Assembly (NCBI GenBank): GCA_047601665.1
Contig: JASGIT010000001.1
Span: forward strand, 2,976,001 to 3,040,000
Direction of reading: 5' to 3'
DNA: 64,000 bases
Origin: JASGIT01 sp047601665
Lineage (GTDB): Bacteria; Pseudomonadota; Gammaproteobacteria; Burkholderiales; Burkholderiaceae_C
In this document: positions 1-8,203 of the stretch, piece by piece
Layout: the number at the start of each line of letters is the position of its first letter
How positions within the stretch are numbered: position 1 is the first letter of the stretch
Translations under genes and position numbers: made by a program
Notes under the pieces: generated by a model
The model's input: the letters and a program-made list of their open reading frames with translations, nothing else
Database searches by the model: none
Told to the model about the DNA's origin: nothing

Positions 1-554
1 TCTCCCTGGCCCAAGGCACGGCGACCCCCGCCAAGGCCCCCGCCGCCAAAACGGCCAAGGCCCCCGCCAAGAAGACCGTAGCCAAGGCTGCGCCCAAGAA
101 GTCCGCACACCGCGCCGCTGCCAAGGGCAAGGCGGCGCCCGCTGCCGCAGCAGCCACCGGCGCGGCAGCGGCCGTTGCCGCCCCCGCGCTGAGCGCTGAC
201 CAGCTGGCGCTGGCCGATCGCGTGCAGACTGGCCACATCCCTTGCGAACTCGGTGCCTACGTGAACGTGGAGCGCGACCCCAAGAATCCCGGCTACTTCA
301 ATGTGGATGGCAAGGGTTTTGCTTACCACATGGTGCCCATGGCCACCAGCACCGGCGTGTTGCGCCTGGAAGACGACCAGCGCGGCGCGGTGTGGCTGCA
401 GATCGCCAACAAATCCATGCTGATGAACCAGAAACTGGGCCAGCGCTTGGCCGACGAATGCATGACCCCGGCCCAGCAGCAGGTGGCCGAGGGCCTGAAG
501 ACCAAGCCCGCGCCCAGCCTGCTGGAGGCCGCGCCCGCGTCCGCTGCCCAATAA
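1..554 (+). CDS. Secreted Lys/Ala/Pro-rich protein, 3' part (5' end outside window)
   Basis: The reading frame is open from base 3 and stops at 552-554, so the gene starts upstream. The first visible residues, SLAQG, look like the end of a Sec signal peptide. A roughly 55-residue low-complexity stretch rich in Ala, Lys and Pro follows (repeats such as AKAPAAKTAKAPAKK), resembling a histone H1-like tail. The globular C-terminal part of about 120 residues begins near ALSADQLALADRV and is probably periplasmic. I do not recognise a named domain. It lies 44 bp upstream of acnB on the same strand, but nothing in the sequence links the two functionally. A GTG at 222 could be mistaken for the start, yet coding clearly continues upstream of it. 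Confidence 0.75.
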   Translation, partial: SLAQGTATPAKAPAAKTAKAPAKKTVAKAAPKKSAHRAAAKGKAAPAAAAATGAAAAVAAPALSADQLALADRVQTGHIPCELGAYVNVERDPKNPGYFNVDGKGFAYHMVPMATSTGVLRLEDDQRGAVWLQIANKSMLMNQKLGQRLADECMTPAQQQVAEGLKTKPAPSLLEAAPASAAQ

Positions 555-598
555 GACAACCCGCCGCCCCACTTTGAAGACACCTTGGAGAAAAGACC

Positions 599-3190
599 AT
601 GCTGAAAGCCTACCGTGACCACGCTGCCGAGCGCGCCGCACTCGGCATCCCCCCGCTGCCGCTGGACGCCAAGCAGGTGGCCGAGCTGATCGAGCTGATC
701 AAGGCCCCGCCCGCCGGCGAGGACGCCTTCCTGCTGGACCTGCTCACGCACCGCGTGCCGCCCGGCGTGGACGACGCCGCCAAGGTCAAGGCCTCGTTCC
801 TGGCCGCCGTCGCCCACGGCGACATCCAGGTTGGCCTGATCTCCAAGGCCAAGGCCACCGAGCTGCTGGGCACCATGGTGGGCGGCTACAACGTGCACCC
901 GCTGATCGAACTGCTGGACGATGCCGAAGTGGCTGGCATCGCCGCCGAGGGCCTGAAGAAGACCCTGCTGATGTTCGACTACTTCAACGACGTGGCCACC
1001 AAGGCCAAGGCCGGCAACGCCAAGGCCCAGGAAGTGATGCAGTCGTGGGCCGACGCCGAGTGGTTCACCACCCGCCCCGAGGTCGAGAAGAAGATCACCG
1101 TCACTGTCTTCAAGGTGCCCGGCGAAACCAACACCGACGACCTGTCGCCCGCGCCCGACGCCTGGAGCCGTCCCGACATCCCGCTGCACTACCTGGCGAT
1201 GCTGAAGAACACCCGCCCCGACGCGGCCTTCAAGCCCGAGGAAGACGGCAAGCGCGGCCCGATGCAGTTCATCGATGACCTGAAGAAGAAGGGCCACCTG
1301 GTCGCCTACGTGGGCGATGTGGTCGGCACCGGCTCTTCGCGCAAGTCCGCCACCAACAGCGTGATCTGGGCCACGGGCGCCGACATTCCCTTCGTGCCGA
1401 ACAAGCGCTTCGGCGGCGTGACGCTGGGCGGCAAGATCGCGCCGATCTTCTTCAACACGCAGGAAGATTCCGGCTCGCTGCCGATCGAGGTCGACGTGTC
1501 GAAGATGGAAATGGGCGACGTGCTCGACATCTTCCCCTACGACGGCAAGATCGAGAAGAACGGCGCCAAGATCGCCGACTTCAAGCTCAAGAGCGACGTG
1601 CTGCTGGACGAAGTGCAGGCCGGCGGCCGCATCAACCTGATCATCGGCCGCTCGCTGACCGCCAAGGCGCGTGAATTCCTGGGCCTGCCCGCTTCCACCG
1701 CTTTCCGCCTGCCCCAGGCGCCCGCCGAATCCAAGGCCGGCTTCACCCTGGCACAGAAGATGGTGGGCCGTGCCTGCGGCCTGCCCGAAGGCCAGGGCAT
1801 CCGCCCCGGCACCTACTGCGAGCCGCGCATGACCACCGTGGGCAGCCAGGACACCACCGGCCCCATGACCCGCGACGAACTGAAGGATCTGGCCTGCCTG
1901 GGCTTCAGCGCCGACATGGTGATGCAGTCCTTCTGCCACACCGCCGCGTATCCGAAGCCCGTGGACGTGAAGACCCACCGCGAACTGCCCCAGTTCATCA
2001 GCAACCGCGGCGGCGTGGCCCTGCGCCCGGGCGACGGCGTGATCCACAGCTGGCTCAACCGCCTGCTGCTGCCCGACACCGTGGGCACGGGCGGCGACTC
2101 GCACACGCGCTTCCCGATCGGCATCAGCTTCCCCGCGGGCTCCGGCCTCGTGGCCTTCGGCGCCGCCACCGGCGTGATGCCGCTGGACATGCCCGAATCC
2201 GTACTGGTGCGCTTCAAGGGCGAAATGCAGCCCGGCGTCACGCTGCGCGACCTGGTGCACGCGATTCCGCTGTATGGCATCAAGGCCGGTCTGCTGACGG
2301 TGGCCAAGGCCGGCAAGAAGAACGTCTTCTCGGGCAAAATCCTCGAAATCGAGGGCCTGCCCGACCTGAAGGTGGAGCAAGCCTTCGAGCTGTCCGATGC
2401 GTCCGCCGAGCGCTCCGCCGCCGGCTGCACGATCAAGCTCAACCCCGAGCCGATCAAGGAATACCTGAAGTCGAACGTCGTTCTGATGAAGAACATGATC
2501 GCCGACGGCTACCAGGACGCCAAGACGCTGCAGCGCCGCATCGAGAAGGTCGAAGCCTGGCTCGCCAAGCCCGACCTGCTCGAAGCCGACAAGGACGCCG
2601 AATACGCCGCCGTCATCGAGATCGACCTGGCCGACATCAAGGAGCCCATCGTCTGCTGCCCCAACGATCCGGACGACGCCAAGTTCCTCTCCGAAGTGGC
2701 CGGCACCAAGATCGACGAGGCTTTCATCGGTTCGTGCATGACCAACATCGGCCACTTCCGCGCGGCGGCCAAGCTGCTGGGCGGCCAGCGTGACATTCCG
2801 GTCAAGCTATGGGTCGCGCCGCCCACCAAGATGGACCAGAACGAGCTGATCAAGGAAGGCCACTACGCCGCCTTCGGCACCGCTGGCGCGCGTACCGAAA
2901 TGCCCGGCTGCTCGTTGTGCATGGGCAACCAGGCGCAGGTGCACGAAGGCGCGACGGTGATCTCCACCTCGACCCGCAACTTCCCCAACCGCCTGGGCAA
3001 GAACACCAACGTGTTCCTGGGCTCGGCCGAGTTGGCCGCCATCGCCTCGCGCATCGGCAAGCTGCCCACCAAGGAGGAATACCTCAAGGAAATGGGCATC
3101 ATCGACGCCGACAAGGCCAGCGTGTACCGCTACATGAACTTCGACCAGATCGAGGAATACGCGGACGTCGCCAAGGGCGTGGCCGCTTGA
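599..3190 (+). CDS. acnB: Aconitate hydratase B (bifunctional aconitase/2-methylisocitrate dehydratase)
   Basis: This is AcnB, which interconverts citrate and isocitrate in the TCA cycle and often also acts on 2-methyl-cis-aconitate in propionate catabolism. At 863 residues it matches the usual length of the B-type family (E. coli about 865). The N-terminal HEAT-like domain is followed by the swivel domain (TNTDDLSPAPDAWSRPDIPL) and then the catalytic [4Fe-4S] domains. Visible signatures are GGDSHTRFPIGIS, SCMTNIGHFRAA and PGCSLCMGNQAQ, which carry cluster cysteines and substrate contacts. The start ATG follows a GGAGAAAAG ribosome-binding site. A strong intrinsic terminator follows the stop codon, so the gene appears to end its transcription unit. 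Confidence 0.97.
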   Translation: MLKAYRDHAAERAALGIPPLPLDAKQVAELIELIKAPPAGEDAFLLDLLTHRVPPGVDDAAKVKASFLAAVAHGDIQVGLISKAKATELLGTMVGGYNVHPLIELLDDAEVAGIAAEGLKKTLLMFDYFNDVATKAKAGNAKAQEVMQSWADAEWFTTRPEVEKKITVTVFKVPGETNTDDLSPAPDAWSRPDIPLHYLAMLKNTRPDAAFKPEEDGKRGPMQFIDDLKKKGHLVAYVGDVVGTGSSRKSATNSVIWATGADIPFVPNKRFGGVTLGGKIAPIFFNTQEDSGSLPIEVDVSKMEMGDVLDIFPYDGKIEKNGAKIADFKLKSDVLLDEVQAGGRINLIIGRSLTAKAREFLGLPASTAFRLPQAPAESKAGFTLAQKMVGRACGLPEGQGIRPGTYCEPRMTTVGSQDTTGPMTRDELKDLACLGFSADMVMQSFCHTAAYPKPVDVKTHRELPQFISNRGGVALRPGDGVIHSWLNRLLLPDTVGTGGDSHTRFPIGISFPAGSGLVAFGAATGVMPLDMPESVLVRFKGEMQPGVTLRDLVHAIPLYGIKAGLLTVAKAGKKNVFSGKILEIEGLPDLKVEQAFELSDASAERSAAGCTIKLNPEPIKEYLKSNVVLMKNMIADGYQDAKTLQRRIEKVEAWLAKPDLLEADKDAEYAAVIEIDLADIKEPIVCCPNDPDDAKFLSEVAGTKIDEAFIGSCMTNIGHFRAAAKLLGGQRDIPVKLWVAPPTKMDQNELIKEGHYAAFGTAGARTEMPGCSLCMGNQAQVHEGATVISTSTRNFPNRLGKNTNVFLGSAELAAIASRIGKLPTKEEYLKEMGIIDADKASVYRYMNFDQIEEYADVAKGVAA

Positions 3191-3210
3191 GGCAGTCCCT
3201 CTGACGCATC

Positions 3211-3245
3211 GCAAACAACCCGCAGCCTGCGGGTTGTTTGCTTTT
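3211..3245 (+). terminator. Intrinsic terminator of acnB
   Basis: A perfect 14-bp stem (GCAAACAACCCGCA paired with TGCGGGTTGTTTGC) with a 3-nt loop is followed by TTTT, starting 20 bp after the acnB stop codon. Confidence 0.9.
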
Positions 3246-3333
3246 GTGTCGGGCAGGTTTGCCCGACGGCTATCCGCGCGACCATGAGGCGGGCTACCCT
3301 GTGGCCCGTGGGGGTCATAGGGTGTTTTTGCTT

Positions 3334-3386
3334 AAAAATGGCTCCAGCGCCCTACCGTACTGCGCTGGAAGCTCTGCTTTTGATAG
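3334..3386 (+). repeat. Dispersed intergenic repeat, copy 1
   Basis: Degenerate copy of the roughly 50-bp repeat found ten times in this window (GGCTCCAGCGC ... GCGCTGGAAGCTCTG). It lies between the convergent ends of acnB and the PAP2 gene. The internal GCGC-type arms can form a short hairpin. Confidence 0.6.
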
Positions 3387-3399
3387 CGAGAGCGAATCG

Positions 3400-4095
3400 T
3401 CAGCGTTGCGGCGCGTCCAGCGTGCTGCCCGGCTGGCGCAGCGACAGCCAAGCGAATAGCGCGCCGACGAGCGCCCCGGCGAGGGCGTCCAGCGCCACGT
3501 GCTGCAGGGTGGCCAGCGTGGACCAGGCGATGGCCGCGCAAAACAGGTCGCTGGCAACCGTCCAGCCGCGCGGCGCGCGCATGGCCGCGAAAATATGCCG
3601 CAGCCAGTACGCGGCGAACACCGCCGACGCCACGTGCAGCGAGGGGCAGGCGTTGCCGCCGTTGTCCACGTTCTTGAGCAGCGACATGCCGGGGTGGCTG
3701 GCCCAATCCAGGGCGGCGGCGGGCACCTTGGTCGGGAAGGTCCAGAACACGCCGAGGCAGGCGGCGCACATCAGGGCGATCCAGAACCCGTGCCGCAGCA
3801 GTCCGCGCAAGTTGCCGAGCAGCGCCGCCGGCAGGGACACGTACACCCAGAGCGACGCATACACCGGCAGCGCCAGCGGGGTGAAGCCCACCTGGCGGTC
3901 GACCCACGTCGTGGGCATGATCCAGACCGTTGGGCCCGGGTTGCGCAGCACGAAAAAATACGCCTGGAAGAAAGCCGTGATGAACAAGGCCGTGCCCAGC
4001 GCCTTCAAGGGCCAGAGGCAGGTCAGGCGCGGCCCGAGCTGGCGGCGCCAGGGCGGCGGCAAAGCGGTGGAGGAGGGCGGAGAAATGGCAGTCAA
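3400..4095 (-). CDS. PAP2-superfamily membrane phosphatase (Aur1/Ipt1-like)
   Basis: This 231-residue integral membrane protein has about five to six hydrophobic segments. It carries PAP2 signatures: CPSLHVASAVFAAYW (the PSxH motif) and STLATLQHVALDALAG (H and D of the third motif). Family members hydrolyse or transfer lipid phosphates or polyprenyl pyrophosphates at the membrane. The PSLH form and the spacing fit the Aur1/Ipt1-like subgroup better than classical PgpB. The gene is divergent from the pigment operon, with only 63 bp between the two starts, so they could share a regulatory region. Substrate cannot be told from sequence. An alternative start a few codons downstream is possible because no strong ribosome-binding site is seen. 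Confidence 0.8.
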   Translation of the reverse strand: MTAISPPSSTALPPPWRRQLGPRLTCLWPLKALGTALFITAFFQAYFFVLRNPGPTVWIMPTTWVDRQVGFTPLALPVYASLWVYVSLPAALLGNLRGLLRHGFWIALMCAACLGVFWTFPTKVPAAALDWASHPGMSLLKNVDNGGNACPSLHVASAVFAAYWLRHIFAAMRAPRGWTVASDLFCAAIAWSTLATLQHVALDALAGALVGALFAWLSLRQPGSTLDAPQR

Positions 4096-4147
4096 ACGGG
4101 GATCATATCGACTGCTGCAGGCAGCGAGGCCGTTGGTAAAGGGCTCG

Positions 4148-4153
4148 TAAAAT
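4148..4153 (+). promoter_or_regulatory. Possible -10 element placing transcription start at the first ACP codon
   Basis: TAAAAT ends 5 nt before the ATG of the first ACP gene, so a transcript from it would begin at or near the start codon. No convincing ribosome-binding site lies between an in-frame TAA at 4153 and the ATG, which fits a leaderless message. No clear -35 box is seen, so this is tentative. Confidence 0.25.
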
Positions 4154-4158
4154 AAACC

Positions 4159-4404
4159 ATGGATTCGATCGAACTGATTCGCAAATTTCTCCAGGAACGT
4201 CTGGGCGTGGAGCCCGAAAAAGTCCAGCCGGATTCCGTGCTCACCGAACTGGGCGTGGATTCGCTGCTGGTGGCCGAACTCATGTTCGAGGCCGAGGACA
4301 GGCTGGACATCACCATGGACAGCGACCAGGCGGTGCCCGTGAAGGTGAGCGACATGCAGCAGATCCTCGACCGCCTGCTCGCGGAAAAAGCCGCGCAGGC
4401 ATGA
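4159..4404 (+). CDS. Acyl carrier protein of aryl polyene synthesis (first ACP)
   Basis: An 81-residue acyl carrier protein with the phosphopantetheine attachment motif LGVDSLLVAEL (modified Ser in DSL). It is the first gene of the pigment operon and should carry the growing polyene chain or the aryl starter. The start is fixed by an in-frame stop immediately upstream. It overlaps the following ketosynthase by ATGA, implying translational coupling. Aryl polyene clusters typically carry two ACPs, and the second is found 1.3 kb downstream. Which one loads starter and which the extender cannot be decided here. Confidence 0.92.
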   Translation: MDSIELIRKFLQERLGVEPEKVQPDSVLTELGVDSLLVAELMFEAEDRLDITMDSDQAVPVKVSDMQQILDRLLAEKAAQA

Positions 4405-5660
4405 CGGCCCGTCGCGTCGCGGTCACCGGGCTGGGGCTGGTCAGCCCGTATGGCGGCGATTTGCCGGACTTCTTTGCGCGCCTGATGCGCGGGGAGTCCG
4501 CCGTCCGCCATCTGCAGACCGACGACGTGCCGGTCCCGCTGTCCATGCCCTTCGTGAGCTGCTCCGGCTTCGATGCGCGGGCTGCGCTGGGTGCGCCGCT
4601 GGCGTCGATGATGGAGCGCTTCGCCCACCTGGGCGTGGCGGCGGCCTTCGCCGCCTGGGCCGACGCGGGCCTGGAGCGCCAGCCGCCCGAAGGCGAAGCG
4701 CGCGGCGACTGGGGCTGCATCTGGGGGACGGCGCTGGGCGGCATCCAGACCTTCGAGCGCGCCTACAAGGACATGTGGCTCCAGGGCCGCAAGCGCCTGT
4801 CGCCGCTGTCGGTGGTGATGGGCATGAACAACGCCGTGAACGCGCACATTTCGATGCAGCTGGGCCTGGGCGGCGTCAGCACCAGCCATGCCGCCGCCTG
4901 CGCCTCGTCGGCCATCGCGATCGGCGAGGCGTACCGGCGCATCCGGGCGGGCGATGCCCAGGTGGTGCTGACGGGCGGCTCGGACGCCACGCACACCTAT
5001 GGCGTGGCGCAGGGCTGGCTGGCCATGCGCCTGATGGCGCCCGACGTGGGCGATGCCGCCGCGCAAGCCTGCCGCCCCTTCGCCGCCGACCGCGCGGGCC
5101 TGGTGCTGGGCGAGGGCGGCGCGGCCCTGGTGCTGGAGGACTGGGAGCACGCCCGGGCGCGCGGCGCGGCCATCCACGCCGAAATGGTCGGCTACGGCGC
5201 CAGCTGCGACCACGCCCACCTGGTGCGCCCCGACGCCGGCGGCCAGGCCCGCGCCATCCGCGCCGCGCTGGCCGAAGGCGGCCTGGCCCCCGAGGACGTG
5301 GACTACGTCAACGCCCACGGCACGGCCACGCCCGAGGGCGACCCGATCGAAATCGACGCGCTGCGGGATGTGTTCGGCGAACATGCCGCGCGCCTGCCCG
5401 TGAGCGCCACCAAGTCCATGCATGGCCACCTGATGGGTGCGGCGGGCGCGATCGAGGCGCTGGCCACGGTGCTGAGCCTGCGCGAGCAGGCGCTGCCGCC
5501 CACCGCCCACCTGGACGGACGCCTCGACCCCGCGTGCGCGGGCGTGGACCATATCTTCGAGGGGCGGCGCGGTGTGCGCGTGCGCGCCGCCCTGTCCAAT
5601 TCCTTTGCCTTTGGCGGCAGCAACGCGGTGCTCGCGTTCCGCCATGCACCTACCGAGTGA
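4401..5660 (+). CDS. Beta-ketoacyl-ACP synthase, FabF-like (first ketosynthase)
   Basis: A 419-residue FabF/KAS II-type condensing enzyme with a complete Cys-His-His triad: Cys167 in AAACASSA, His306 in NAHGTATPEGDP and His343 in KSMHGHLMGAAG. It performs decarboxylative Claisen condensation of malonyl-ACP onto the acyl chain. It sits directly after the first ACP (4-nt overlap) and 7 nt before the second ACP. In aryl polyene systems one ketosynthase typically works with a chain-length-factor partner and another acts alone; this one is not adjacent to the partner-like gene, so it may be the stand-alone enzyme. Confidence 0.92.
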   Translation: MTARRVAVTGLGLVSPYGGDLPDFFARLMRGESAVRHLQTDDVPVPLSMPFVSCSGFDARAALGAPLASMMERFAHLGVAAAFAAWADAGLERQPPEGEARGDWGCIWGTALGGIQTFERAYKDMWLQGRKRLSPLSVVMGMNNAVNAHISMQLGLGGVSTSHAAACASSAIAIGEAYRRIRAGDAQVVLTGGSDATHTYGVAQGWLAMRLMAPDVGDAAAQACRPFAADRAGLVLGEGGAALVLEDWEHARARGAAIHAEMVGYGASCDHAHLVRPDAGGQARAIRAALAEGGLAPEDVDYVNAHGTATPEGDPIEIDALRDVFGEHAARLPVSATKSMHGHLMGAAGAIEALATVLSLREQALPPTAHLDGRLDPACAGVDHIFEGRRGVRVRAALSNSFAFGGSNAVLAFRHAPTE

Positions 5661-5667
5661 GCCTTGC

Positions 5668-5940
5668 ATGACCACCACTTCCGTCGAAACCCTGCGGCCC
5701 GAAGTCGCCGCCCTCATCGTCGAGGCGCTGAACCTGGAGGTGCAGCCGCAGGACATCGACCCGCAGGCGCCGCTGTATGGCGACGGCCTGGGGCTGGACT
5801 CGATCGACATGCTGGAGATCGCGCTCGTCGTCTCCAAGCGCTACGGGTTCCAACTCAAGTCGGACAACGAGAACAACCAGCGCATCTTCGCCTCGCTGCA
5901 GGCGCTGACCGAGCACATCGCCGCCCACCGGACGCAATAA
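5668..5940 (+). CDS. Acyl carrier protein of aryl polyene synthesis (second ACP)
   Basis: A 90-residue acyl carrier protein with the 4'-phosphopantetheine motif LGLDSIDMLEIAL. I place the start at ATG 5668, 7 nt after the ketosynthase stop; a longer frame from 5572 would run back through the ketosynthase coding sequence. It differs from the first ACP in its longer C-terminal helix, suggesting division of labour between the two carriers. It is the third gene of the operon and is followed after 7 nt by a membrane protein gene. Confidence 0.9.
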   Translation: MTTTSVETLRPEVAALIVEALNLEVQPQDIDPQAPLYGDGLGLDSIDMLEIALVVSKRYGFQLKSDNENNQRIFASLQALTEHIAAHRTQ

Positions 5941-5947
5941 ACCTCGT

Positions 5948-6577
5948 ATGAAAAACGCCCTGGCCCTGGCGCTGCTGCTGCTATGGGCGGTGTCGGCCCA
6001 TCTGGCCAGCGCGGGCGTCGGCCCCATCGCCCTGCACATGGCCGTGGCCGTCGTGCCGCTGTGGTTTGCCGCGCTGCTGCTGGCGCTGCAAACGCCCTGG
6101 CCCTGGGCGGCGGGCGGGCTGCTGACCGGTGCCTGCGCGCTCGCGCTCATGCTGGCCTGGCCGTGGCTGAGCGGGCACATCGTCTGGCTGTACTACCTGC
6201 AGCACCTGGGCGCGCATCTGGCGCTGGCGGCGTGGTTCGCACGCTCGCTGAGGGCGGGGCGCGAGCCGGTGGTCAGCGCCATGGCGCGCATGATTTCCGT
6301 GCACCCCTTGAGCGAGCGCAAGCGCCGCTATACGCGCGGAGTGACCCTGGCATGGGCGCTGTTCCTGGCGGGCAACGCGCTCGTTTCCACGCTGCTGTTC
6401 GCCTGGGCGCCGGTGGAGGTGTGGTCCATCCATGCCAACCTGCTCACCGGCCCCCTGATCGCCGCGTTCTTCGGGCTCGAAATGCTGGTGCGCCGCTGGG
6501 TGCTGCCGCCCGAGGAGCGGCCTTCCATCAAAGACGTGATACATGCCTGGCAGGCCCAGCGCGGCCAATCTCTATGA
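5948..6577 (+). CDS. Aryl polyene cluster membrane protein (COG4648-like)
   Basis: A 209-residue integral membrane protein with five to six hydrophobic segments (for example MKNALALALLLLWAVSAHLA at the N terminus and TLAWALFLAGNALVSTLL later). The short cytoplasmic motif HPLSERKRRYTRG lies mid-protein. Its position between the second ACP and the aryl-acid ligase matches the conserved membrane protein of aryl polyene clusters assigned to COG4648. Its role is not established; a scaffold or export function is plausible. The stop overlaps the next start as ATGA. Confidence 0.75.
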   Translation: MKNALALALLLLWAVSAHLASAGVGPIALHMAVAVVPLWFAALLLALQTPWPWAAGGLLTGACALALMLAWPWLSGHIVWLYYLQHLGAHLALAAWFARSLRAGREPVVSAMARMISVHPLSERKRRYTRGVTLAWALFLAGNALVSTLLFAWAPVEVWSIHANLLTGPLIAAFFGLEMLVRRWVLPPEERPSIKDVIHAWQAQRGQSL

Positions 6578-7920
6578 ATACCTTGCCTCTGGTCAGCGGA
6601 CGCGCTCTGCACGACACCCTTGCCTGGCGCCCCCAGGGCCCGGTCAGCGTGGCGCGCTACTGCGCCGACGCCCTGGCGCTGGCGGCGGCGCTGCCTGTGG
6701 GGCGCTTCATCGTCAACCTGTGCGAAGACCGCTACCACTACGCCGTGCTGCTGGCCGCCTGCGCGCTCTCGGGGCGCGTGAGCCTGCAACCCTCGTCCCA
6801 GTCCGAAGCCACGCTGCGCCAATTGGCGCAGGATTACGCGGGCGCGCTGGCCGTGACGGACGCACCCGTGCCGCTGCCGCCTGATCTGCCCGCGTACCCC
6901 ATGCCGCCGCTGCACAGCCTGCCGGACGTGCCCTGCACCGTAGTGCCGCGGATCGCCGAGGACGCGCTCGTCGCCATCCTGTTCACCTCGGGCTCCACCG
7001 GCCTGCCGCAGCCGTACACCAAGACCTGGGGCAAGCTGGTGGCCAATGGCCGTGCCGAGGCGCAGGCTTTGGGACTGCCGGACGCGCCGCACGTGCTCGT
7101 GGGCACCGTGCCGCCGCAGCACAGCTACGGTTTTGAATCGACCTTCCTGCTGGCGCTGCATGGCGGTTGCAGCTTCTGGAGCGGCAAGCCCTTCTATCCG
7201 CAAGACCTGGCCGATGCGCTGTCCGCCGTGCCGCCGCCGGCGATGGTGGTGACCACGCCTTACCACCTGGCGAGCGTGCTGGCCTCGGGCGTGGCGCTGC
7301 CGCCGGTGGCGCGCTGGCTCTCGGCCACCGCGCCGCTGGACGCCGCCCTGGCCGCGCAGGCCGAAGCCGCCACCGGCGCGCCGGTGCATGAGATCTATGG
7401 CTCGACCGAATCCTCGGCGCTGGCCACGCGCCGCACCACCCAAGGGGCCGAGTGGACGCTGATGCCCGGCGTGCGGCTGGAGCAGGCGGGCGACACCACC
7501 TGGGCCTGCGACGGCCACGTGCAGGAGCGCGTGGCGCTGGCCGACGTGATCGCGCTGCACGCCGACGGGCGCTTCACCTTGCAGGGGCGCCACGCCGACA
7601 TGGTGAATCTGGCGGGCAAGCGCACCTCGCTCGCCTACCTCAACCACCAATTGCGCGGCATCGCGGGGGTGCAGGACGGAGCCTTCTTCCTGCCCGACGA
7701 GAAAGAGGGCGCGGCCCGCGTCGGGCGGCTGGCGGCCTTCGCCGTCGCGCCGGGCTGCGAGCACGCCGCGCTGCTGGCAGAGTTGCGTGCGCGCGTCGAT
7801 CCGATCTTCCTGCCCCGGCCGCTGGTGCTGGTGGATGCGATTGCGCACAACGACACCGGCAAGATTCTGCGCGGCACGCTGGAGGCGCTGTATGCCAAGT
7901 GGGTGCGCGATGCCCGCTGA
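6574..7920 (+). CDS. AMP-dependent aryl-acid ligase of aryl polyene synthesis
   Basis: A 448-residue member of the ANL adenylate-forming superfamily, shorter than typical acyl-CoA synthetases. Visible core motifs are FTSGSTGLPQPYTK (P-loop, with Gln where Lys is common), EIYGSTESSALATR, GRHADMVNLAGKR (hinge) and NDTGKILRGTL with the catalytic Lys near the C terminus. In aryl polyene pathways this enzyme activates a hydroxybenzoate-type head group and loads it on an ACP; the exact substrate is inferred. The start is ATG 6574, overlapping the membrane protein stop (ATGA). No gene making hydroxybenzoate is visible in the window. Confidence 0.85.
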   Translation: MNTLPLVSGRALHDTLAWRPQGPVSVARYCADALALAAALPVGRFIVNLCEDRYHYAVLLAACALSGRVSLQPSSQSEATLRQLAQDYAGALAVTDAPVPLPPDLPAYPMPPLHSLPDVPCTVVPRIAEDALVAILFTSGSTGLPQPYTKTWGKLVANGRAEAQALGLPDAPHVLVGTVPPQHSYGFESTFLLALHGGCSFWSGKPFYPQDLADALSAVPPPAMVVTTPYHLASVLASGVALPPVARWLSATAPLDAALAAQAEAATGAPVHEIYGSTESSALATRRTTQGAEWTLMPGVRLEQAGDTTWACDGHVQERVALADVIALHADGRFTLQGRHADMVNLAGKRTSLAYLNHQLRGIAGVQDGAFFLPDEKEGAARVGRLAAFAVAPGCEHAALLAELRARVDPIFLPRPLVLVDAIAHNDTGKILRGTLEALYAKWVRDAR

Positions 7921-8203
7921 ATGGACGGTGCCGTCCAACCATCCGGCCTTTGCCGGGCACTTTCCGGGCCGCCCCATCGTGCCCGGCGTGGTGCTGCTCG
8001 ACCAGAGCCTGCTGCGCGCTGGCGCCTTGCCTGCGGGCCGGCGCTGGTGCATCGCGCAGGCCAAGTTCCTGCGTCCCGTGGGGCCGGGCGAGGCGTTGCG
8101 CTGGTCGTTTACCGCCACCGCGCCCGGCGCTCAGCGCTTCGCCATCCACGCGGGCGATGCCCTGGTCGCCAGCGGCGTGTTGCAGCAGGAGGCGGCGGAG
8201 TGA
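7910..8203 (+). CDS. Hot-dog 3-hydroxyacyl-ACP dehydratase (ApeI/FabZ-like)
   Basis: A compact 97-residue hot-dog fold protein with the dehydratase signature NHPAFAGHFPGRPIVPGVVLLD. The active-site His lies in GHFPG. The acidic residue of the FabZ signature is Asp rather than Glu (VVLLDQ). It would remove water from 3-hydroxyacyl-ACP to create each polyene double bond. ATG 7910 lies inside the end of the ligase gene (11-nt overlap), and the stop overlaps the next GTG start. A second, unrelated dehydratase is encoded later in the operon, as expected for aryl polyene clusters. Confidence 0.85.
   Translation: MPAEWTVPSNHPAFAGHFPGRPIVPGVVLLDQSLLRAGALPAGRRWCIAQAKFLRPVGPGEALRWSFTATAPGAQRFAIHAGDALVASGVLQQEAAE

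Noticed and set aside
323..2755. 810-codon open frame antisense to acnB
   Set aside because: It is a shadow of high-GC codon bias; its product is low-complexity and acnB on the other strand is unambiguous.
3284..4155. Plus-strand frames opposite the PAP2 gene
   Set aside because: The minus strand shows clear PAP2 motifs and membrane segments; the plus-strand products are low-complexity.
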